This document shows positions 24,267 to 29,314 of a DNA stretch of 30,220 nt, piece by piece. Both the position numbers and the translations under genes were made by a program. The first letter of the stretch is position 1; the number at the start of each line of letters is the position of its first letter. Source of the stretch: a virus; the IMG/VR virus record IMGVR_UViG_3300042324_000444, positions 1-30,220 of that record; one strand, 5' to 3'. The notes beneath the pieces are model-generated. The model did not search any database. It was not told the origin of the DNA and saw only the letters and a list, made by a program, of their open reading frames with translations.

Positions 24267-25132
24267 TGTCAAAAATAGCTATTACGGCTTTTGTAGATAA
24301 AGGCGGGAATTTTGTAAATGAGGCAAATCAAATGACCCTAAGTGGTAAAGATCTGGATGAAAGATTTACTTTTGTACTTTTTGCAGAGCCTGAAATAGCC
24401 AGTCAAATAAAAAAAAGACACAACGTGTTAGTATATGAGTATGAGTCTCCAAAGAATGTGTATTATGAAACATATAGGTATGCTAAATCTTTAAAGTTTA
24501 TGGAATCAAATAAACATATACTTAATCAATATAAATACTTAATAAAAACAGACACTGATGTTTTTGTTACCAATAATTTAAATAATTATGTATTTGACGA
24601 CAAGATTTCTTTTAGGCCTGGATTCTATTCATTAACTGAAAGATGTATCGAGCAAACCTATGAGTTGGCAAATATATTTAATTACTCGGGATACAAAAAA
24701 ATATTTAATGCGGGTGCAACATTAATTGGTCCCTCTTCAGACATTATCAGGGTAATGGGTCTTTCTGATATTTTATGCAAGGATATATTTTACTATCTAT
24801 GCCCAGATGGCAAGTATGGAGACACCATAGAAGAGACTTGGCTAAAATCATTATATTCTGGAACATCAACGCTTATTGCTACAGAAATTGTTATTTCATC
24901 TTTATTTAATGAAGAAAAATTTATTACTACTGATTCCATTGATGCTAATTGCTTTTCAACAGATAGTTTAGACGGAATATTTCATATACATCAGTGGCAC
25001 GGAGTAGGTATGTATTCAAAATTTGATGCTAGAGACGGACACTACGACAATATGGATTATGCAGATCCAAATACTATATCGGGATACTGCCTTAATATGT
25101 TTTTAGAGAATAAAAAGGAAATAAATGTCTAG
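24266..25132 (+). CDS. Putative GT-A type glycosyltransferase
   Basis: The best start is ATG 24266, which overlaps the previous stop (TAATG) and gives 288 residues; an ATG 21 nt upstream in frame is less likely. A DTD motif (residues 96-98, in YLIKTDTDVFVT) after a Rossmann-like first half is the DxD metal/nucleotide-sugar site of GT-A enzymes. Later come FNAGATLIGPS and a segment near the end (FHIHQWHGVGMYSKFDARDG) that fits an acceptor or metal-binding histidine region. This suggests transfer of a sugar from a nucleotide donor; the acceptor is unknown. It is cytoplasmic, with no signal peptide or membrane segment. It overlaps the next gene by 8 nt. Confidence 0.75.
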   Translation: MSKIAITAFVDKGGNFVNEANQMTLSGKDLDERFTFVLFAEPEIASQIKKRHNVLVYEYESPKNVYYETYRYAKSLKFMESNKHILNQYKYLIKTDTDVFVTNNLNNYVFDDKISFRPGFYSLTERCIEQTYELANIFNYSGYKKIFNAGATLIGPSSDIIRVMGLSDILCKDIFYYLCPDGKYGDTIEETWLKSLYSGTSTLIATEIVISSLFNEEKFITTDSIDANCFSTDSLDGIFHIHQWHGVGMYSKFDARDGHYDNMDYADPNTISGYCLNMFLENKKEINV

Positions 25133-26027
25133 TATATTTGTACAAATATCTTCTTTTCAAGATCGGGAACTTCCGTTAACTATATTAGACTGCATGAGTA
25201 AGTCTTCTGGGAAACACACAATTAGCTTTGGAGTATTTAATTGTTATTTTAAAGAAGATAAAATTAGCATTCCAGATATGCCTAATATTAAGTTTGAAGA
25301 GTCTATTGCGCCAGATAAAATTGGGGTAGGGATAGGAAGATTCATAGCGAATTCTTTTTATAGCGGAGAAGATTATTATTTTCAAATTGATTCGCATAGC
25401 AGGTTTGAAGAAAATTGGGACGAGCATTTAATATCAGATTATATATATTATAAAGAAGCAGGCCTCAATCCAATCTTAACGACATACCCAGCGGTCTATC
25501 TTTATGAAGACGGTCAAGTTAAATATCTGCCAAACGATGATACACCATACATAGGGTACCCTAATACCCCAGAAGCCCAAGCACAATTTTTAAAAGACAA
25601 AATATTACCGCAGGCCTCTATGCACAACAAAGAAGGTAATATATTTACAAAAGGTGTGTCTGGAGCTCAGATATTTGGCCCAGGAGATCTTCATCTGATT
25701 GAGCCAAACAAAAAAATACTTCATTGGGGAGAAGAGACATTATACTCAGTTAGATTTTATACACACGGGTATGACCTATTGATTCCTAGAAAAAATAATA
25801 TATATCACCTATACTATAATTCAGAGAATGAAGATATGAGTATGAGAAAATTGCCAGGTAATTATTTTAAAAAGGAAGTTGAAGATCTGCTGGTAGATTC
25901 TTTAGCAGAGTTGGCTAGGATTGTGGGCAATAATATTGTAGGGTATCAGGCGCTTGGAGACAAAAGGACACTTGACGAATATGAAAGATATGCTAATATT
26001 AATTTTAAGACTGGAAGAATAGGATAA
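25125..26027 (+). CDS. GlcNAc-family (PF11397-like) glycosyltransferase
   Basis: A 300-residue enzyme resembling the GlcNAc transferase family that includes eukaryotic Skp1-type UDP-GlcNAc:hydroxyproline transferases and bacterial homologues. Signature parts: FVQISSFQDRELPLTILDC at the N-terminus, GIGRFIANSFYSGEDYYFQI before a DSH triad (89-91, the DxH-type metal site), then RFEENWDE, and a later SGAQIFGPG segment with HWGEETLY. In this family the protein attaches GlcNAc to a protein or sugar acceptor. Its start lies inside the previous gene (8-nt overlap), so the two enzymes are probably made together. The donor and acceptor here are inferred, not shown. No membrane segment is evident. Confidence 0.85.
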   Translation: MSSIFVQISSFQDRELPLTILDCMSKSSGKHTISFGVFNCYFKEDKISIPDMPNIKFEESIAPDKIGVGIGRFIANSFYSGEDYYFQIDSHSRFEENWDEHLISDYIYYKEAGLNPILTTYPAVYLYEDGQVKYLPNDDTPYIGYPNTPEAQAQFLKDKILPQASMHNKEGNIFTKGVSGAQIFGPGDLHLIEPNKKILHWGEETLYSVRFYTHGYDLLIPRKNNIYHLYYNSENEDMSMRKLPGNYFKKEVEDLLVDSLAELARIVGNNIVGYQALGDKRTLDEYERYANINFKTGRIG

Positions 26028-26029
26028 AA

Positions 26030-26314
26030 ATGAACACAGAATTCTCAGAAGAAGATGCCTTAAGATTTGCAGAAATTGAAAAGCAACAGGCGATTGTAAT
26101 GAAGGCTATTAACGCAATTATGGGAGCAATTAATCCATACGAAGATGGTCAAGACCAGATCCCTATTTTGAAAAAGGCTAATGATGAAATGAAGTCTTTA
26201 ATAGTTGAAAAACACAAGATAGGGCGCAGGAATGGGGTTCTGATTAAAGTGTTGCCAGACGGAGTCAGGCATGATCCTTTTCCCGCAGATCCTAGTAGCC
26301 AGCAAGACCAATAA
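26030..26314 (+). CDS. Small coiled-coil protein, function unknown
   Basis: A 94-residue protein, mostly helical (about 8-70, with EIEKQQAIVMKAINAIM and ILKKANDEMKSLIVEKHK), ending in a polar Pro/Asp/Gln tail. No motif I recognise. It starts 2 nt after the second glycosyltransferase, so it belongs to that transcription unit. It resembles, by size and shape, two neighbouring small helical genes. Confidence 0.6.
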   Translation: MNTEFSEEDALRFAEIEKQQAIVMKAINAIMGAINPYEDGQDQIPILKKANDEMKSLIVEKHKIGRRNGVLIKVLPDGVRHDPFPADPSSQQDQ

Positions 26315-26324
26315 ATGATATAAT
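26296..26324 (+). promoter_or_regulatory. Extended -10 promoter with partial -35
   Basis: TGATATAAT at 26316-26324 is a perfect extended -10. A partial -35, TAGCCA (26296-26301, 4 of 6), lies 17 nt upstream, inside the end of the preceding gene. Transcription should begin near 26331, leaving a leader of about 10 nt that is little more than the AAGGAGG ribosome site before ATG 26341. It could provide extra expression of the small coiled-coil proteins. Confidence 0.65.
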
Positions 26325-26340
26325 AAGAAAAGGAGGAATT

Positions 26341-26559
26341 ATGGCAACCACACTCACAAAAGAAGAAAAAACAATTATTATTGATCAACATATTAAGAGC
26401 TTAGACTTTTCAATTTACGGATTAGAATTAGAAATAATTCAATACGAGGCGGGATCAACCGTAGACCCAGAAGGTCTAGAAAGAATAAACAATAACCTTA
26501 GCACCTTGAATGCAAAAAGGGATGCTCTAAATGCAGAGAAGTCCTCACTAGTCGAATAG
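26341..26559 (+). CDS. Small coiled-coil protein, function unknown
   Basis: A 72-residue, mostly helical protein with two heptad-like helices (ILKs at 10-40 and ERINNNLSTLNAKRDALN at about 47-64) separated by a short turn, a likely helical hairpin. It is preceded by an AAGGAGG site and has its own extended -10 promoter. No domain is recognised. It is one of three consecutive small helical proteins; a role as virion-associated or regulatory oligomer is possible but not shown. Confidence 0.65.
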   Translation: MATTLTKEEKTIIIDQHIKSLDFSIYGLELEIIQYEAGSTVDPEGLERINNNLSTLNAKRDALNAEKSSLVE

Positions 26560-26566
26560 GAATAAA

Positions 26567-26740
26567 ATGGCAGAGAAGATTGAGCTGGTAGTTACAGCTT
26601 TGCAACAAAGAATAGGCGAGATTGTCTCAAATTATGAGACTCAGATTGCTATCCTTCGTGCAGAAATTACAAAAATGACAGAAGAAAAGCAAGAAAAAGA
26701 AAAAGCGGTAAAAGAATACGAAAATTCTTTACCTTTATAG
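26567..26740 (+). CDS. Small coiled-coil protein, function unknown
   Basis: A 57-residue protein running from ATG 26567 to TAG 26738-26740. It is almost entirely one amphipathic helix with heptads (TALQQRIGEIVSNYETQIAIL, then a Lys/Glu-rich end), a strong coiled-coil candidate. It starts 7 nt after the previous stop, with only a weak AGGAAT before it. It is followed by GGGAGA and the next gene. Its size made it easy to miss. No function can be given. Confidence 0.7.
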   Translation: MAEKIELVVTALQQRIGEIVSNYETQIAILRAEITKMTEEKQEKEKAVKEYENSLPL

Positions 26741-26751
26741 GGAGATAAAAT

Positions 26752-27198
26752 ATGGCAACAAATGAGTTTATACCCGTTACCTTTAATGACGGCGAGCCCT
26801 TGGATCCCACAAAGCTCAATAAGCTAGTACAAAATATAAATAATATATATCAGTCCAACGCCTTATCTTTATCTAATGCGGGGTCTTCTGGCGAAACAAC
26901 CCTTCAAGTACCAATAATATTTACCTACAGATATACTTTCCAAAATGTTAAAGCAGGCGCAGCAGCGCAAACACACACTTTTAATTTCAATAATAAGTTT
27001 AAGGATACTGATTTAAATGCAAACAAGGTATTCGTTACGACAGGCATAACAAATGCAGTAGGAGACAACGACAACGTTAATATTGCCATATCAGACATAA
27101 AAACAGGAAACCCTAAGATATTTTGCAGCATGACTGGAACTGGAACAAGAAATGTGTCCGTAGACGTCATAGCCATATGCATGAAGGATATAATTTAG
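26752..27198 (+). CDS. Small probable virion (fibre-associated) protein
   Basis: A 148-residue protein whose start, FIPVTFNDGEPLDPTKLNKLVQNI, has the look of the attachment segment of small phage fibre proteins (a DGEPLDxxKLN pattern). The remaining 110 residues are beta-rich (IIFTYRYTFQNV, THTFNFNNKF, VNIAISDI, NVSVDVIAIC), consistent with a trimeric or sandwich tip domain. It is the last gene of the structural side; its stop lies 3 nt before the consensus -35 of the promoter of the replication module. It could be a short tail fibre or decoration subunit. Role inferred. Confidence 0.55.
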   Translation: MATNEFIPVTFNDGEPLDPTKLNKLVQNINNIYQSNALSLSNAGSSGETTLQVPIIFTYRYTFQNVKAGAAAQTHTFNFNNKFKDTDLNANKVFVTTGITNAVGDNDNVNIAISDIKTGNPKIFCSMTGTGTRNVSVDVIAICMKDII

Positions 27199-27201
27199 CC
27201 C

Positions 27202-27229
27202 TTGACAAGCCCCACAAATATGTTACAAT
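27202..27229 (+). promoter_or_regulatory. Consensus promoter at the structural/replication boundary
   Basis: A perfect -35 TTGACA (27202-27207) lies 16 nt before TACAAT (27224-27229), which also carries an extended -10 TG (27221-27222). This is the best promoter in the window. The start should be near 27235-27236. It drives the replication genes beginning with ATG 27284 (AAGGTAG ribosome site). It begins 3 nt after the preceding stop. Confidence 0.82.
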
Positions 27230-27240
27230 TGCTGTAACAT
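27220..27240 (+). promoter_or_regulatory. Perfect 8-bp dyad over the promoter: candidate operator
   Basis: ATGTTACA (27220-27227) and TGTAACAT (27233-27240) are perfect inverted repeats around the 5-nt centre ATTGC. The dyad covers the -10 hexamer and the predicted start site, from about -16 to +5. This is where a dimeric repressor would block polymerase. No regulator in the window can be assigned to it. Confidence 0.65.
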
Positions 27241-27241
27241 C

Positions 27242-27266
27242 AAAGTCACGTACCCGTGACTTTTTT
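27242..27266 (+). terminator. Terminator-like hairpin in the leader of the replication operon
   Basis: AAAGTCACG (27242-27250) pairs perfectly with CGTGACTTT (27255-27263) around the loop TACC, followed by TTT (run of six T, 27261-27266). It lies after the promoter start (near 27236) and before ATG 27284. It could end the upstream late transcripts, or act as an attenuator or mRNA-stabilising 5' hairpin for the downstream operon. Confidence 0.75.
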
Positions 27267-27283
27267 ACATATTAAGGTAGAAA

Positions 27284-28084
27284 ATGAGCAACGATTTAAA
27301 ATGGATGTTATCATCCGACCAGCAGTTCCCATATCAAGATGATAAGATGATAGCCCTTTGGTTTAAGGTTATGAAGTGGTTTAAGCCAGACGTTGTTGAC
27401 TACCTTGGCGATACAGATGATCAGGCATGCTATAGCAAGTATACAGAAGGCAAGTCTGCAGAGTTTTTAAACTATCATAAGAATGATAGTAAGGATCTAA
27501 TTGTTCCAATGATGCGCCATGAAGCAAAAGGTGCAAGAGATTTCTATGCCAAGACAAGAGAGATGCTTCCTGATGCACAATTGTTTTCAGCTCTAGGCAA
27601 TCATGACATCCGAATATTTAATTATGTAGATGCAAAACTTCCAGAGTATATTTCTGAGGTAACTCCAGAATCTATGTGGAGCCTAGACTCATTGGGATAC
27701 GAATATATTTATTACAACGAATTGCCTAAGCGTCGCTTTGGAGATATTCACGTACACCATGGACTTTCAATTGCAGCAGGCGGAGCAGTAAGAAAGGATA
27801 TGGAAGACCTACAAGTTTCACTTATCCGTGGACACTCACACAGAATTGCCTCACATATGGTAACATATGAACTTAGAAACGGCGGAGAAGGAGAAACCCT
27901 TCGTGGCTATGAAATTGGACATATGTGTGATGAAAAGAGTGATGGAATGAAATATAGCCAGCACCACGATTGGCAAAAGGGATTTGCCGTTGCCCATATA
28001 GTAAATGACTATCCACATATTCAAATGATTCATATTGCACCAGACTACTCATGCGTAGTTGATGGAAAGGTATTTACTTTATAA
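27284..28084 (+). CDS. Calcineurin-like metallophosphoesterase
   Basis: A 266-residue protein with the metal-binding motifs of the calcineurin-like phosphoesterase family: D12 within SSDQQFPYQD, GDTDD (42-46), GNHD (105-108), HVHHG (156-160) and GHSH (183-186). The first motif is D-x-Q rather than the usual D-x-H, so a metal ligand may differ. Such enzymes hydrolyse phosphodiester or phosphomonoester bonds; members in phages can act on nucleic acid ends or nucleotides. It is the first gene of the replication operon and shares a base with the next start (TAATG). The exact substrate is unknown. Confidence 0.88.
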   Translation: MSNDLKWMLSSDQQFPYQDDKMIALWFKVMKWFKPDVVDYLGDTDDQACYSKYTEGKSAEFLNYHKNDSKDLIVPMMRHEAKGARDFYAKTREMLPDAQLFSALGNHDIRIFNYVDAKLPEYISEVTPESMWSLDSLGYEYIYYNELPKRRFGDIHVHHGLSIAAGGAVRKDMEDLQVSLIRGHSHRIASHMVTYELRNGGEGETLRGYEIGHMCDEKSDGMKYSQHHDWQKGFAVAHIVNDYPHIQMIHIAPDYSCVVDGKVFTL

Positions 28085-28269
28085 TGTGGTGTGGCAAATG
28101 CAGTGGAAGAGTTTTTGTAGATAGAGTATTTTCTCAAAAGCTACATGTAGAGTTATTTTGTATCATGTGCGGCAAACGCTGGATGTGCAATAAAGAGACG
28201 AGTGCTTTCGGAAGATGGCTAGAAAAAAAAGAAACAGCAACCTTAAAAAACTACGGTATTTCTTCTTAA
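28084..28269 (+). CDS. Small zinc-ribbon protein
   Basis: A 61-residue protein with CGKC at 3-6 and CIMCGKRW near residues 26-33, giving a CxxC...CxxC zinc ribbon. The region after is basic and aromatic (WLEKKETATLKNY). It starts inside the preceding stop (TAATG) and overlaps the next gene by 55 nt. Short zinc ribbons like this often bind DNA, RNA or a polymerase subunit, but no target can be given. From memory, very similar proteins occur in large Streptomyces phages next to the same HTH gene. Confidence 0.75.
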   Translation: MWCGKCSGRVFVDRVFSQKLHVELFCIMCGKRWMCNKETSAFGRWLEKKETATLKNYGISS

Positions 28270-28697
28270 ACGATAAAATACATAAAGTTATTAGGTCGTC
28301 CAGATCAAAGGATGAATTAGTCGCTTGGTGCTATCCAGATAAAAAAAGAGTTATGTACTCATACTCACAGGTCGATAAGAATATGGGTAAGGCTTACGGC
28401 ATGAAAGATGTCTCGGCATTATTAAATAAGCATACTGTTACCCTGCATGATTATATTCTAGACGGGAAAATTAAAGCCCCTCAAAAAATATATCCTATAG
28501 GAGATCCAGATAACAAGCATTGGTCTAAGTATATGTTTTGTGAAAAAGATATATTAGAACTGCATGAGTTTATATTAGATTCAGGACACTCTGGAAATGT
28601 TCCTTCAAGAACAGAGCTTATAGGTCTTCTCAAACACAACATTATATTGTATACTAAGACAGATAGCGGATTTATACCAGTATGGAAGGCGGAGTAA
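28215..28697 (+). CDS. Helix-turn-helix DNA-binding protein (MerR/excisionase-like)
   Basis: A 160-residue protein. Residues about 60-93 (AYGMKDVSALLNKHTVTLHD, then YILDGKIKAP) match a winged HTH of the MerR or excisionase type, followed by a wing and KYMFCEKDILELHEFIL. The basic N-terminus may add DNA contact. The long C-terminal part (VPSRTELIGLLKHN... PVWKAE) is characteristic of a family of actinophage HTH proteins as I remember them. The start at 28215 is 55 nt inside the previous gene and has only GGAAG directly before ATG; a later start (for example ATG 28353) is possible but would shorten the conserved N-terminus. It could regulate phage genes or act in replication. Confidence 0.75.
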   Translation: MARKKRNSNLKKLRYFFLNDKIHKVIRSSRSKDELVAWCYPDKKRVMYSYSQVDKNMGKAYGMKDVSALLNKHTVTLHDYILDGKIKAPQKIYPIGDPDNKHWSKYMFCEKDILELHEFILDSGHSGNVPSRTELIGLLKHNIILYTKTDSGFIPVWKAE

Positions 28698-28807
28698 TGG
28701 CAAGTAGCAGAATTGTAATTTGCCCAGTTTGTAATAAAGAATTAGAAGTCAGATCAGATTTTGCCCATATGACATTATCTAACCATACAAATAAGGAGCA
28801 CAAGTGA
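28697..28807 (+). CDS. Very small zinc-finger protein
   Basis: A 36-residue protein, ATG 28697 overlapping the previous stop (TAATG) and TGA at 28805-28807 overlapping the next GTG. It holds CPVC at residues 9-12 and histidines at 24, 30 and 35, so it can form a C2H2-type or zinc-finger-like site. It lies in an unbroken overlap chain between conserved genes, which supports it being real. Function unknown; a nucleic acid or protein contact is the usual role for such fingers. Confidence 0.7.
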   Translation: MASSRIVICPVCNKELEVRSDFAHMTLSNHTNKEHK

Positions 28808-29007
28808 CAACGAGAGTTAAGGTGGACCTTTCGTTCACACGCAATTTAGGCAATTACGAAAGCATTAAAATTGGTGTTGGCGTTGAAGATGATCTCCGAG
28901 CTGGAGAGAATGTAGATACAGCCACAGAGAGAGTATATAAGTTTGTTGAAGACAAGCTTATTGAAAAGACTCGTGAGGTGGAAGAAGAATTAAAACGTGG
29001 CAAATGA
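28804..29007 (+). CDS. Small conserved phage protein, function unknown
   Basis: A 67-residue acidic protein starting with GTG, overlapping the previous TGA by 4 nt (GTGA). It has the pattern VKVDLSFTRNLGNYESIKI, then VEDDLRAGENVDTATERV, and a charged C-terminal helix. From memory, short proteins with a TRNLGNYES-like segment recur next to replication genes of actinophages; no function is known to me. A small beta-hairpin plus helix is expected. It overlaps the next gene by 11 nt. Confidence 0.65.
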   Translation: MTTRVKVDLSFTRNLGNYESIKIGVGVEDDLRAGENVDTATERVYKFVEDKLIEKTREVEEELKRGK

Positions 29008-29314
29008 GAAAGAGCCATACGTTCTAATTGGATTATACCTATCTCTATACAAAGAGAAGTATAATAAATCACTTACTGTAAACAAGTTTAGAGAGAAGTG
29101 GGCTATGAATGATGTCATAGAGAGTGTTGGATTCCAACGTGCTCAGGAACTTTTGATATACTATTTTTCTACCAACAAGCAGGGCCACCCATTAAATTTC
29201 TTCTACAACAACTTTGACAGAATTGATGCCCTAAATAAAGAAATTAAGAAGGATAAGTTTAACCGTAGCATTCTATTGAATGAGACTAAGAAGATGGTGG
29301 AGGGCGAAGAGTGA
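28997..29314 (+). CDS. Small helical protein upstream of helicase; candidate helicase loader
   Basis: A 105-residue mostly helical protein. The start is GTG 28997, 11 nt inside the preceding gene; no nearby ATG is in frame. Segments such as LIGLYLSLYKEKYNKSLTVNKF and FYNNFDRIDALNKE show alternating helices with conserved aromatic and acidic residues. It lies directly before and overlaps a DnaB-type helicase gene (GTGA), the common position of a helicase loader or accessory factor. That role is inference from position; the sequence itself has no ATPase motif. Confidence 0.6.
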   Translation: MANEKEPYVLIGLYLSLYKEKYNKSLTVNKFREKWAMNDVIESVGFQRAQELLIYYFSTNKQGHPLNFFYNNFDRIDALNKEIKKDKFNRSILLNETKKMVEGEE

